From Bacteroidales bacterium (GTDB lineage: Bacteria > Bacteroidota > Bacteroidia > Bacteroidales > JAFGXI01): a DNA stretch of 64,000 nucleotides. The stretch's first letter is position 1; every line of letters begins with the position of its first letter. Positions 36,506-45,940 of the stretch are shown here, piece by piece. Location of the stretch: contig JAFGXI010000015.1 in assembly GCA_016936665.1 (NCBI GenBank), positions 32,876 through 96,875 on the forward strand, in the 5' to 3' direction. The notes under the pieces were generated by a model. The model ran no database searches. It had not been told where the DNA came from and was given only the letters and a program-made list of their open reading frames with translations. The translations under genes were made by a program, and so were the position numbers.

Positions 36506-36676
36506 CTATTTAGATTGTTGTTCTTCTTTCTTTTTAAAGCCAATAATTAAAAACACACCTCCAACAGCAACAAAAACGATCCCAAAGCTTTTCATGCCAA
36601 AATTGAGGGTCGAAAATAAAATTCCGAGTACAGTCAGGCTTATTGATAATAACATATATGAGCGGTAAGATTTCAT
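36506..36676 (-). CDS. 56-residue membrane protein in the exporter operon
   Basis: A short reading frame fills the gap between the ATPase and the second permease. It starts with ATG at 36676 (MKSYRSYMLLSISL), has two hydrophobic helices (about 8-24 and 30-46) separated by a short turn (STLNFGMK), and a charged lysine/glutamate-rich tail ending QQSK. It stops 2 bases before the permease start and begins 11 bases after the ATPase stop, so it is packed like an operon member. The family is not recognised. Small size means the call rests on packing and the hydrophobic pattern. Confidence 0.6.
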   Translation of the reverse strand: MKSYRSYMLLSISLTVLGILFSTLNFGMKSFGIVFVAVGGVFLIIGFKKKEEQQSK

Positions 36677-36687
36677 GATTCAGATAA

Positions 36688-37353
36688 TTATTTCGATTCA
36701 ATTAAACCATCGCGTAAACGTATAACTCGTTTGGTTTGTTCGGCTACTTCATTCTCGTGAGTAACAATGATTACCGTTCTGCCTTGTCTATTGATTTCTT
36801 TAAATATTTCCATCACTTCGACAGATGTTTGACTATCGAGTGCTCCTGTTGGTTCATCGGCCAAAATAATTTTCGGATCAGAGATTAAGGAACGTGCAAT
36901 GGCCACTCTCTGTTTTTGTCCGCCGGACAGTTCGTTGGGTAAATGATCTGCTCTATCGGCCAAGCCCAAACGATCTAAATATTGCATAGCCATTTGGTGT
37001 CGCTTTTTGCGGGGTACTTTTTGGTAATATAGCGGAAGAGCAACGTTTTCGAGTGCCGTTTTGAAGCTTATCAAATTAAAAGACTGAAAAACAAAACCAA
37101 TCATTTGATTTCTCAAAAACGCAGCTTTTTTCTCGTTTAAATTTTTAATCAATACGTCATTTAAATAGTAATCTCCTTGATCGTAATTATCTAAAATACC
37201 TAAAATATTGAGTAAAGTCGATTTACCTGAGCCCGAAGTACCCATAATAGAAACCAATTCTCCTTTCTCAATATTTAAATCTATACCTTTTAACACATGC
37301 AAAGGAACGCTACCGTTGTAGTAGTATTTTTGTATATTGTTTAAACGTACCAT
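36688..37353 (-). CDS. ABC transporter ATP-binding protein (MacB/LolD type)
   Basis: 221 residues, a complete nucleotide-binding domain. Walker A GTSGSGKST is at 38-46, the Q-loop lies in GFVFQSFNLI, the signature is LSGGQKQR, Walker B is IILADEPTGALDS and the switch His is in VIIVTHE. The type (short, single domain, LolD/MacB subfamily) suits the two permeases and the adaptor on the same strand. It is the first gene of the exporter set, 54 bases from the sensor kinase gene. Confidence 0.95.
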   Translation of the reverse strand: MVRLNNIQKYYYNGSVPLHVLKGIDLNIEKGELVSIMGTSGSGKSTLLNILGILDNYDQGDYYLNDVLIKNLNEKKAAFLRNQMIGFVFQSFNLISFKTALENVALPLYYQKVPRKKRHQMAMQYLDRLGLADRADHLPNELSGGQKQRVAIARSLISDPKIILADEPTGALDSQTSVEVMEIFKEINRQGRTVIIVTHENEVAEQTKRVIRLRDGLIESK

Positions 37354-37406
37354 GCTTATCGTTTAGTAACTCAGACGCAATACATCGAGTTGATGTTACT
37401 TTATGC

Positions 37407-40400
37407 TTAATTTTTTTTGGGTAATGAGATTTTAAAGCAAGTGCCTTTAGAGACTTGTGTTTCAAAAGTTATACTGCCATCATTAGCATCGATTATTTGT
37501 TTAACGATAGCCAAGCCCAATCCCATTCCACTGGTTTTGGTTGTAAAATTAGGTTCGAACAATTGCTTTTGTGTGGCTTCGTCCATTCCACTGCCATTGT
37601 CGCATATTTCAATAAACACAGACTGCTCTCTGTTTGAAAGGTGAATTTTAATCTTTGGCTCTACTCCTAAAGTACAGGCTTGCACTGCATTAGAAATGAG
37701 GTTTTGTAATACTCGATTGATTTGTTTTCGATCGGCAAAAACATTTGAATTTTCATCCATTAAAATAAGTTCAAATTGAGCGGCCGATGCATTAAGTTGA
37801 ATTTGCTCGTTAATCAACTCCACTAAGTTAAAGTTTGTCTTTTGAGCTTGTGTCATTTTCGAAAAATCGGAAAAAGCACCGGCAATTTCGGCCAATTGGT
37901 CAATTTGATGAACGACTAAATCGATGGTCTCATTTAATTTTTGATCGTTATCGGGTCTGTTATCTTTCCAAATATATTTTAAATGCTGAAGACTTAACTT
38001 CATAGGCGTAAGTGGATTTTTAATTTCGTGAGCAATCTGTTTTGCCATTTCTTTCCATGCACCCTCCCTTTCCTTTTGAGCCAGTAATGCCACATTTTTG
38101 TTCAATTCTTCAACAGTTCTATTATACTCCTTGACTAAATCGCCAATTTCATCTTTCGAGCTATATTGTATGGGTTCGTTTTTTTGTTCTAGCCTAAAAT
38201 CTTTTAGTTTTTGTTGGATATCTGCCAGTGGTTTTGTGATACGATTCGAAATAAATACTGTAATACCTCCGGTGATTAAGAAAAGTAAAACAAAAATGTT
38301 TAAAAACGCTGTGATAAGCGTACTAACATCGGACTTAATTTCTTTATCCTTAGCAAAGTAAGGCAAGTTTAAATATGCAATAGTTTTGTTTTTTTTATCG
38401 TGTAGCGGTATATAAGCCGACAAATATTCCTGAGTTCCAATATTTTCGTGATGGATGAAGTTCGAACGTTTTTTGAAATTCATCATGAAGTAAGCCATTT
38501 CATCCATTTGTTTACCGATGAGGCCTTTTTCGAAAACTTCGGGTCGCGATGAGGCGATTAAATTGCCATTTAGATCGAATAAATTAATATCGGTAAAAAA
38601 AACATTCGAAAACTTAGTCAACAGATAGTTTAAATAATCGATGTTTTGGGTATTAATATCCTCAACGTCTTCGAGCTTATGATTTAACTCTATACGAACA
38701 GATTGTTGCTTTTCCGATAATATATTTTCCTGTTTTTGCTCTGTAAGCGAAGTGCTTTTTATTAAAATAGATAAAGCCAGAACAACAAAGGTTAAAACTA
38801 AAACGGCAATAAACGACCATCGCAATTTATCTTTTAAATTGGTCGACCATACTTTTTGTTTAAAAAATAACCAAATGCCAAAATCGGTTAAATAAACAAT
38901 TATAGCGAATAATATAAAGACATAAGACAGCACAATAAAAAAGTTCCACCAGTCGCGTTTAACAGCACTAATTATATTGAAAGTGTTATCGTCTAAAGCT
39001 TCAATTAGGTGAATATAATTTCTGCTTTCGTACAACAAGTGGCCTTGTTTAGGAACAGGAAAGGTATACTCAGTTGCATAATTATAAGTGCCTATCCTAC
39101 TTACCAATAAACCATCGATGTATTTTGCAAAAGAATAATAAGCCTCATTCGGATCGCCTTTTACATCTTTACTTAACAATATAGATGGGTAACCTAAATT
39201 TTTCTGCTGTTCTTTGGGTTTAAACAATATATACAAGTCCACCAGACTTTTATTATTTTTTAATGCAAATTCATATTTGCTTAAATAATGCTCCAAGCCA
39301 AAATCGCTGATAGAAGCGAAGTGTGTTTTACCTACTTTTTTGGAACCTTCTAGAAGCTTCTGATCGAAAAAAAGCTGGCAGTTTTTAATATCGTTGGGTG
39401 GTTCAAAAATGTCGTCGGAAGCACAAATAGTAATCTCAGCTGTATACTGCGACCAATACCCTGTAAAGTATTGCATTTTAATGTAATTGTATATGTAATC
39501 TTCCATAGATGGTAATTGATATATCAATCCAAACAATGTAGAATCCATACTCAATTTAGCATCGAGCTGCTCCAACAAATACTCTGCTAATCGATTGTTT
39601 TCTGTTTCGTAATTTTCGAGATGAAGAGAACGATTGCTTAACTCTTTTTGCGACGAAAAGTGATCGCTAACAACCACAACAAATACGCTTATCCAGAGAA
39701 TAACCAGCCATCTTGTGGTTTGCTTGTTAATCAATGAAAAGGTTCTGAAAAAAAACAAAGTATGTATTATAAATAAAGCTAATAATAGGTAAATGAACGA
39801 ACGATCGAAAAATAAAACGATTAATGAAAGAGGTGTAAAAAAACCGATTGCAAATTGCACATAATCTTTCCTTGTTTCTATGTAACTGTGTTTTACAATC
39901 CATTGCACCAACTGTATAAAAGCAAACATGAGCACTCCAAACAGAGCTAACATTACAATATCTTGAAAACGCATAAGCGCTTTATCGAAATCGACGAAAT
40001 TGCTAGTCGAGTTAACAATCATATTTTCGTAGGATTGTTCAATCAGAATAAATACGCCAAATAATAAAAGATAAACGATTCCGGTTTGCAACACGTTAAG
40101 CCTAAATTTCAGGGGTTGGCTGAGCGTAAACAAGCCCCTTATCATCATAATTAAACAAACAACATGAATTATTAGTACTCCCAACGAAGGGATATAATGA
40201 TTGGCAAAATCGTATGGCTTAAACAATAAATATTGGTCGGCAAACGGAATAGATGCTTCATTTAAACCAACCAACCATACAAATGTCGACACTAATACCC
40301 AAACCAATATTCGACCGGCAACGGACCATGTAGTATTTTGAATTAGCTTGAATAATAGTAAATAAACAACAAGCAGAGACAAAATATATAATAAACTGAC

Positions 40401-40979
40401 AATCAGTGCTTTGTTTAAGTTATATTGATCGGGTTTAGACATTTTAAAATACAAATCAACATCTTCGCCATTCAGTCTCAGACGAATAGTATATTGTGTT
40501 TTTTCGTAACTTGGATAATAATTATCGGGTAAAGCTAAGGATGAGAGCGATTGGTTATTTAAAAATTCATTTTCAAAGTCAAAATCGTTTTTTAGCGGAT
40601 AAAGTTGATAAATCGTTGTATCGCCTTTATAATTAATGCCAACGATATAAAACCGACTGGCCAACTTATATACGCCTTGTTTTTTAATAAGTGTAAGCAA
40701 CTCAACATCGACTTTATTGCTAGTCCAGAAAAGTAATCTTTGTTTTTTAAAGACAAATGTTTCTGCTAAGCGAGTCTCCGATAACGGGAATTTTCCCCAT
40801 TGATAAATGGTATCGTTAAAAGCTTTCTTTTCGTTAATATCTATTTTTTTCTGAATTTGCTTTTGAAGGTTAAGAGGTTTAAGGCTTTTGTACATCCACG
40901 CAGGAGACCATAAACCAATGGTTAAACTTAAAAGTAAAACAGCCAAACTAAACCATAATATTTTATTATATTTAAACAT
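37407..40979 (-). CDS. NtrY-like membrane sensor histidine kinase
   Basis: 1190 residues from the ATG at 40979, which overlaps the end of rlmH by 8 bases; a longer frame would begin inside rlmH. The N-terminal part has a helix near residue 10, an extracytoplasmic stretch, a block of about seven helices (about 190-450), a second large sensory domain, another membrane helix and a HAMP-like linker near 930. The kinase core has His984 in AHEIKNPLTP, the N-box NLISNAVQA, and G-boxes SGMGLGLAIVKQ. It resembles NtrY. No response regulator lies next to it, so its partner is elsewhere. The ligand is unknown. Confidence 0.87.
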   Translation of the reverse strand: MFKYNKILWFSLAVLLLSLTIGLWSPAWMYKSLKPLNLQKQIQKKIDINEKKAFNDTIYQWGKFPLSETRLAETFVFKKQRLLFWTSNKVDVELLTLIKKQGVYKLASRFYIVGINYKGDTTIYQLYPLKNDFDFENEFLNNQSLSSLALPDNYYPSYEKTQYTIRLRLNGEDVDLYFKMSKPDQYNLNKALIVSLLYILSLLVVYLLLFKLIQNTTWSVAGRILVWVLVSTFVWLVGLNEASIPFADQYLLFKPYDFANHYIPSLGVLIIHVVCLIMMIRGLFTLSQPLKFRLNVLQTGIVYLLLFGVFILIEQSYENMIVNSTSNFVDFDKALMRFQDIVMLALFGVLMFAFIQLVQWIVKHSYIETRKDYVQFAIGFFTPLSLIVLFFDRSFIYLLLALFIIHTLFFFRTFSLINKQTTRWLVILWISVFVVVVSDHFSSQKELSNRSLHLENYETENNRLAEYLLEQLDAKLSMDSTLFGLIYQLPSMEDYIYNYIKMQYFTGYWSQYTAEITICASDDIFEPPNDIKNCQLFFDQKLLEGSKKVGKTHFASISDFGLEHYLSKYEFALKNNKSLVDLYILFKPKEQQKNLGYPSILLSKDVKGDPNEAYYSFAKYIDGLLVSRIGTYNYATEYTFPVPKQGHLLYESRNYIHLIEALDDNTFNIISAVKRDWWNFFIVLSYVFILFAIIVYLTDFGIWLFFKQKVWSTNLKDKLRWSFIAVLVLTFVVLALSILIKSTSLTEQKQENILSEKQQSVRIELNHKLEDVEDINTQNIDYLNYLLTKFSNVFFTDINLFDLNGNLIASSRPEVFEKGLIGKQMDEMAYFMMNFKKRSNFIHHENIGTQEYLSAYIPLHDKKNKTIAYLNLPYFAKDKEIKSDVSTLITAFLNIFVLLFLITGGITVFISNRITKPLADIQQKLKDFRLEQKNEPIQYSSKDEIGDLVKEYNRTVEELNKNVALLAQKEREGAWKEMAKQIAHEIKNPLTPMKLSLQHLKYIWKDNRPDNDQKLNETIDLVVHQIDQLAEIAGAFSDFSKMTQAQKTNFNLVELINEQIQLNASAAQFELILMDENSNVFADRKQINRVLQNLISNAVQACTLGVEPKIKIHLSNREQSVFIEICDNGSGMDEATQKQLFEPNFTTKTSGMGLGLAIVKQIIDANDGSITFETQVSKGTCFKISLPKKN

Positions 40980-41445
40980 GATGATAAGGCTCTCCTTTAA
41001 TAATTGTGTTGGCTCTGTACAACTGTTCAGCAAAAATCACTCTTACTAACTGATGCGAAAAGGTCATTTTCGAAAGAGCTATTTTTGATGAGGCTATACG
41101 ATAGATTTCCTCATCGAATCCATAAGGGCCTCCTATAATAAACACCAATTGTTTAATCGATTGTATCATTGAATTTTGTATAAAATCGGAAAACTGAACC
41201 GAATTCATGCTATGCCCGTTTTCGTCGAGTAAGACGATATAATCGGAACTTTGCAGGTGTTTTAAAATCAAATCGGCTTCGGCTTTTTTTTGCTGTAACT
41301 CATTTAACGATTTACGGTTTTTTATATCTGGGATGGTCAACACTTCAAAAGGATGATACCTCACAATCTTTTTATGGTAATATTCGATGGCATCGACAAT
41401 AAACGACAGATCGGTTTTCCCTATTTGAATGAGTTTTACTTTCAT
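40972..41445 (-). CDS. rlmH: 23S rRNA (pseudouridine(1915)-N(3))-methyltransferase RlmH
   Basis: 157 residues, the usual length of RlmH, a SPOUT-class methyltransferase acting on pseudouridine 1915 of helix 69 in 70S ribosomes. Landmarks: VKLIQIGKTD at the N-terminus, LLDENG, FIIGGPYGFDEEI and the C-terminal knot segment LSKMTFSHQLVRVIFAEQLY (20 residues) with the RA..I..GEPYHH tail. Its stop overlaps the start of the sensor-kinase gene. Confidence 0.97.
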   Translation of the reverse strand: MKVKLIQIGKTDLSFIVDAIEYYHKKIVRYHPFEVLTIPDIKNRKSLNELQQKKAEADLILKHLQSSDYIVLLDENGHSMNSVQFSDFIQNSMIQSIKQLVFIIGGPYGFDEEIYRIASSKIALSKMTFSHQLVRVIFAEQLYRANTIIKGEPYHHV

Positions 41446-41469
41446 GGGCTTTTAAAGCGAAAATTTACT

Positions 41470-41498
41470 ATAATGATAAAAATATGCATTATCATTAT
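41470..41498. repeat. AT-rich inverted repeat upstream of rlmH
   Basis: Perfect 10-bp arms ATAATGATAA (41470-41479) and TTATCATTAT (41489-41498) with a 9-base spacer, 25 bases before the rlmH start. It could be an operator or the end of the CPBP transcript; there is no T-run of terminator type. The rest of the 292-base gap from 41446 to 41737 shows nothing further. Confidence 0.4.
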
Positions 41499-41737
41499 CT
41501 TTATCACTAAATACACGTTAATAAAATTCAATTTGATTAATCTTTTAGTATCAATCCTAAATAGAAGTTATTAAGTCAGATTTAAAATCCAAGTCATTAA
41601 ATAATAATCGATTAATTTTCTGCATCGCAATAGACACAAGAGATGTAATTTTAAAGTTAAGATGGGTTGTTATTTTTATTTGAAGATAATTTCTTTTTTC
41701 CCTTGAATCTTTTTAATCTTAAAGCCTTGTTCTTTAT

Positions 41738-42808
41738 TTAAAAATCAATTATATCATCGATGTTATCTATGGTATAAAATTTAGTGTCGATTTTAAACAC
41801 ATAACTTCCTGTTATTTCCAATACAATTCCTTTACTATGTAAATAGTCTTTAAGCGATGTTTCGGTTATTAAACCATATTGTATTTGCGAAATATTGACT
41901 GGTTCATTATAAAATTCAAGTGTATAGTAGTTTTCTAATATAACGGTATCTTGAATTGTACATGGTGCTATTAAAGCGAATACCCTTTGAAGATCATTTT
42001 TATTATTAGGAAGCTTTAATTTATAATAAATATCAAAACCTCTATTTTCATAATTCGATTCATATTTTGAAATATTTGTTTGAATTCTTGATGCAATATA
42101 TTGAAGTGATCCAAATAAATAAATTGTATCCGATTTCTTCACAAAACTTTGATCTTGATAGTACTCAAGATCTGTAAAACGCACTTGATTTTCAATTATA
42201 TCGTTCGATAAACAATCCGGCGACTTGCTAGAATACACTCCAACTATAATCACAATTAAATTAACAGAAGAGTGAATTATCATTGCATAGCCAAGCCCTT
42301 TTTTTAAAGCAATTACAGAAAAAAACAGCCCCAAACCAAAGGTGTATAGAAAAACGCCTATGTTCAGAATTAAAAAGTTTGAAAAATTTAAATGAAGTAA
42401 AGCAAATGAAATACTGTTTAAAAGTATAACCGACTGTTTATTTCTTTTAAATACAAACCATAACAGAGTTATAAAAACTATTACAAGAGCTGTTATCAAA
42501 TTGGCTGAAAAAAAACCAAATATTATGACAGAAGTCAATGAGATATAAATACTATACTTTCTCTTTATCACCCACCCTCTAAAGACCAATTCTTCAATAA
42601 TCGGAGCAATAATTAACGTTGAAATTAATAGTAAAAGATTACTCCCTTTTTTGATAAACTCATCAAAACTTCCTTTGATTGAAGGATTAAAATTGAACGC
42701 ATTTATTAATAATCCAATAACAACTAATAAAAGGCTAATAACTATTAGCCTTTTATCCAAAATATAAAGTATATTATTTAATAATTTGTATTTCCGCAAC
42801 TTACACAT
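41738..42808 (-). CDS. CPBP-family intramembrane metalloprotease-like protein
   Basis: 356 residues from the ATG at 42808. The N-terminal 210 residues are polytopic with the CPBP (Abi/Rce1-like) motifs: the paired Glu with Arg in IIEELVFRGW, His in FALLHLNF and His in MIIHSSVNLI. The C-terminal 140 residues are a soluble extension of beta-rich look (tyrosine- and isoleucine-rich) that ordinary CPBP proteins lack and that I do not recognise. Members cleave prenylated proteins or bacterial peptides, or have immunity functions. No peptide gene is next to it. The base composition is a little more AT-rich than the neighbours. Confidence 0.8.
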   Translation of the reverse strand: MCKLRKYKLLNNILYILDKRLIVISLLLVVIGLLINAFNFNPSIKGSFDEFIKKGSNLLLLISTLIIAPIIEELVFRGWVIKRKYSIYISLTSVIIFGFFSANLITALVIVFITLLWFVFKRNKQSVILLNSISFALLHLNFSNFLILNIGVFLYTFGLGLFFSVIALKKGLGYAMIIHSSVNLIVIIVGVYSSKSPDCLSNDIIENQVRFTDLEYYQDQSFVKKSDTIYLFGSLQYIASRIQTNISKYESNYENRGFDIYYKLKLPNNKNDLQRVFALIAPCTIQDTVILENYYTLEFYNEPVNISQIQYGLITETSLKDYLHSKGIVLEITGSYVFKIDTKFYTIDNIDDIIDF

Positions 42809-43019
42809 CAAGCGCTACAATTTAATTAGTTTTATTTTTACATTGTTTATAAAATGCAAAATACCTGGTTTGCGTTGTTAGTTATTAAAGGCATACATAG
42901 TTTGCCTCATATGAATTTGCTGCAAAAAAAATAAAATAAAAATGCAATCTTGTTTAAGTATAAAGTAATTATGAAACAAATCTCAATATATTAGGATTCT
43001 ATTATTGTTTCTGGAGAAG

Positions 43020-44243
43020 CTAATTTGCTTTTCTATTAAACTGCTTATTACCTTTGCCACTATGGCGTCTTCTTTTCTTTTGGTTTTTATGTTGAGGATT
43101 GTATTGTGGCCCCTCGCCAATACTTTCGGGCAATGGTGTTTTTTCTACACTGTGTCCCAATAACTTTTCTATTCCGGCAAATCGATTTTGATCTTTTTCG
43201 TTGATAAGAGTATAAGCTAATCCGTCTGATTCTGCTCGTGCGGTACGCCCTATTCGGTGTATGTAGTCTTCGCCATCCGGGGGAACATCGTAATTTACGA
43301 CCAAATCGATATCTTCAACATCAATTCCTCTGGAGAGGATATCGGTCGCCACTAAGATTTGTATTGTTCTACTTTTAAACTGATTTAATATATCTTCTCT
43401 TTGAGCTTGCTCTAAATCGGAATGAATTTCCTGTACCTTTAAAGAGGTTTTTTTCAGATGTTTGCTTAGCTCTTTTACGCTACTTTTGGTTGAACAAAAA
43501 ACTATGACCGATTTAAAATTTTTCTCTTTAAGTAGGTGTTCTATTAAGGTTTGTTTTTGCGTGTCGTAAACCACAAAAGCATGTTGCTTTATTTTATCTG
43601 CCGGCCTCGATACTGCAATATTAATTTCTACAGGCTGATGCAATAAAGAGCGTGCCAGCTGACGCATTTTATCGGGCATAGTGGCCGAAAACAATAAGCT
43701 TTGACGTTTTTTTGGCAGATTTTTAATAATCCGCATGATGTCATCGTAAAAACCCATATCGAGCATTCTATCGGCTTCGTCTAGCACTAAAAACTCTAAA
43801 CCTGACCAATCGACATAAGACATATTCGAATGCGCAATTAAACGTCCGGGGGTGCCAATCACAACATCGACACCTGCCTTTAATGCTTGTTTTTCTGCAG
43901 AATACGAGTTACCATCGCCACCACCGTATACTGCTACTGAACCAACTGAAGTGAAGTACGACATACCCTCCATATTCTGTTGAATCTGTACCGCTAGCTC
44001 GCGTGTAGGAACTATAACTAAGGCTTTAATTCGGTTCGAACTGTCTTGTTGCGTGATTTTCTCAACAATTGGCAGTAAAAATGCTGCTGTTTTTCCTGTG
44101 CCGGTTTGTGCCGACGCTATTAAATCGCGACCTTCCAGAATTGCAGGAATTGCCTGTTCTTGTATCGGAGTCATGGTATCGTAGCCCATGGCTTCTATAC
44201 CTTCTAACAAATCGTTTCCTAAATTAAGCTCTGTAAATTTCAA
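43020..44243 (-). CDS. DEAD-box RNA helicase, RhlE-like
   Basis: 407 residues with all helicase motifs: Q-motif PIQEQAIPAI, motif I AQTGTGKT, Ib TPGR, II DEAD, III SAT, IV VIVFCST, V ATDILSRGID and VI HRIGRTAR. The C-terminal tail is basic (KKRRRHSGKGNKQFNRK), as in RhlE proteins that work in ribosome assembly and RNA turnover at low temperature. The start is TTG at 44243; an in-frame stop without any ATG precedes it, and the protein begins exactly where homologues do (KFTELNL). Confidence 0.94.
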   Translation of the reverse strand: MKFTELNLGNDLLEGIEAMGYDTMTPIQEQAIPAILEGRDLIASAQTGTGKTAAFLLPIVEKITQQDSSNRIKALVIVPTRELAVQIQQNMEGMSYFTSVGSVAVYGGGDGNSYSAEKQALKAGVDVVIGTPGRLIAHSNMSYVDWSGLEFLVLDEADRMLDMGFYDDIMRIIKNLPKKRQSLLFSATMPDKMRQLARSLLHQPVEINIAVSRPADKIKQHAFVVYDTQKQTLIEHLLKEKNFKSVIVFCSTKSSVKELSKHLKKTSLKVQEIHSDLEQAQREDILNQFKSRTIQILVATDILSRGIDVEDIDLVVNYDVPPDGEDYIHRIGRTARAESDGLAYTLINEKDQNRFAGIEKLLGHSVEKTPLPESIGEGPQYNPQHKNQKKRRRHSGKGNKQFNRKAN

Positions 44244-44254
44244 ATTAAAATATC

Positions 44255-45865
44255 TTATTGCTTATCTTGTACCATCTTTTGCGCCATTAAAAAAGCGTCG
44301 TATGCGTTAACAACACCTCCGGTTTGCGATAATGTTCCAAATTTTACTTTTTTATCTTTCTCTTTACCTTTTCCGGAAATAACCACTTTACGTTTAGAGT
44401 AATCTGTCGCCGAAGTTACAATAACTTCTTTCATTTCCTCTGCTGTTAGCTCAGGAAAATACGACCAAATTAAAGCCGCAACACCTGCAACAACCGGTGA
44501 AGAAAAGCTTGTTCCGCTAGCCATTTTATAAAGACTTTCTGGATAAGTCGAAACCAAATCAACACCGGGAGCAAACACATCAACCCCCTGCTGTCCATAA
44601 TTCGAAAACTTGGCTTTTAGTTTCTTGTTGTTTTTCATGTCGGAAGCACCAACAGTTATTATTGAGCCTACTTTTTCTTTATCGGTGAAAGCTGTAGGAA
44701 AATGTACATCGACATCGATATCTACATTTTCGTTACCTGCGGCTTTAATCATCAAAACATTTTTCGATTCTGCGTACCTTAAAGCTTCCCAAACCCATTC
44801 TTTATGAGGGGAATAAGGCTTACCAAAACTCATATTAATAACATTTGCACCATTGTCGGCAGCATATCGAATAGCCAGCGCAACATCTTTATCGTATTCA
44901 TCACCATCGGGCACAGTACGAATCACCATAAATTCAATATTATTAGCTATTCCATCAATCCCTATTTCGTTATTTCTAACTGCACCAATCAAACCGGCAA
45001 CCATGGTTCCATGGTCTGCCCTAGGGCCTTTCACATCGTTATTGCCATAATCGACATCCAAAATATCATCTAAATTATCACCAACAATGTCTCGACGAGG
45101 GTTGAAATCTAAATTATATCGATATTCAACTTGTTCTTTTACGTGGTCGTAATAACCCATTAATGAGGCTCTATCGAAGTTATTTTTTAATAATCGTTGT
45201 TGAAACTCAATAGATCGCTGAACCACTTGATTAATGCTTGACGCACCCATCACATTTTTGTATGTCAAACTATCAACCTTTAAATAGGCTTTAACAACAG
45301 AATCGGAAAACAAATAGTTCGATACGAAATTGTTTAATTGCTTATACTCCTCCTTGTATTTGTTGGATTCGTACTCGTATTCTTTTTCTAATTTTTGATA
45401 TAAAACTTCAGTGTCTTCGTCGAATGCTTCGCCCTGTGCTTTTCTACTTTTAAGCTGAGCATAATATCGAGTTGCCTCCATAGTAGTCATATTCAACGAC
45501 TTACCATCTTTACTACCAATAAAATTCCAACCATGAACATCGTCGATATATCCGTTGTTATCGTCATCGATTCCATTGTTGGGGATTTCGTCTTCATTCA
45601 CCCAAATTTGTCCCTGCAAATCTTCGTGTTCGATATCTACACCACTGTCGATAATAGCAACAATAATTTTCTTTTTTGCGGGTTGATCTTTTATAATTTC
45701 GCGGTACAATTTTTCGGACGAAACGCCCACAATTTTATCGTTTTTAATATCCTTATGACCCCAGTTGGTATTTATTTGTGAAAAATCCGAAGCTTTTTTC
45801 TTTTCTCCTTGAGCAAAAACCGATAATGTAAATACGATTAAAACGAATGCAATAAGTTGTTTCAT
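44255..45865 (-). CDS. Subtilase (S8 family) serine peptidase, exported
   Basis: 536 residues. Signal peptide MKQLIAFVLIVFTLSVFAQ is followed by the S8 domain with Asp73 in IIDSGVD, His285 in DHGTMVAG and Ser453 in SGTSFSSPVVAG. About 210 residues separate Asp and His, much more than in classical subtilisins; the insertion is charged and helical, typical of a Bacteroidota subgroup. There is no T9SS C-terminal domain, so it may remain in the periplasm. The gene ends 12 bases before the helicase start. Substrates unknown. Confidence 0.93.
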   Translation of the reverse strand: MKQLIAFVLIVFTLSVFAQGEKKKASDFSQINTNWGHKDIKNDKIVGVSSEKLYREIIKDQPAKKKIIVAIIDSGVDIEHEDLQGQIWVNEDEIPNNGIDDDNNGYIDDVHGWNFIGSKDGKSLNMTTMEATRYYAQLKSRKAQGEAFDEDTEVLYQKLEKEYEYESNKYKEEYKQLNNFVSNYLFSDSVVKAYLKVDSLTYKNVMGASSINQVVQRSIEFQQRLLKNNFDRASLMGYYDHVKEQVEYRYNLDFNPRRDIVGDNLDDILDVDYGNNDVKGPRADHGTMVAGLIGAVRNNEIGIDGIANNIEFMVIRTVPDGDEYDKDVALAIRYAADNGANVINMSFGKPYSPHKEWVWEALRYAESKNVLMIKAAGNENVDIDVDVHFPTAFTDKEKVGSIITVGASDMKNNKKLKAKFSNYGQQGVDVFAPGVDLVSTYPESLYKMASGTSFSSPVVAGVAALIWSYFPELTAEEMKEVIVTSATDYSKRKVVISGKGKEKDKKVKFGTLSQTGGVVNAYDAFLMAQKMVQDKQ

Positions 45866-45940
45866 AAATTATTAGTATAAAAATGATGAAGTGCAAAAGT
45901 AGTTATATTTTTCGATAAAGAAATATATAGTAAATTTCGA

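Noticed and set aside
41686..41750. About 20 codons on the minus strand after the CPBP gene (reading GFKIKKIQGKKEIIFK) that look like a protein C-terminus
   Set aside because: A stop lies just upstream in the same frame and no start is available; it may be a gene remnant but cannot be supported.
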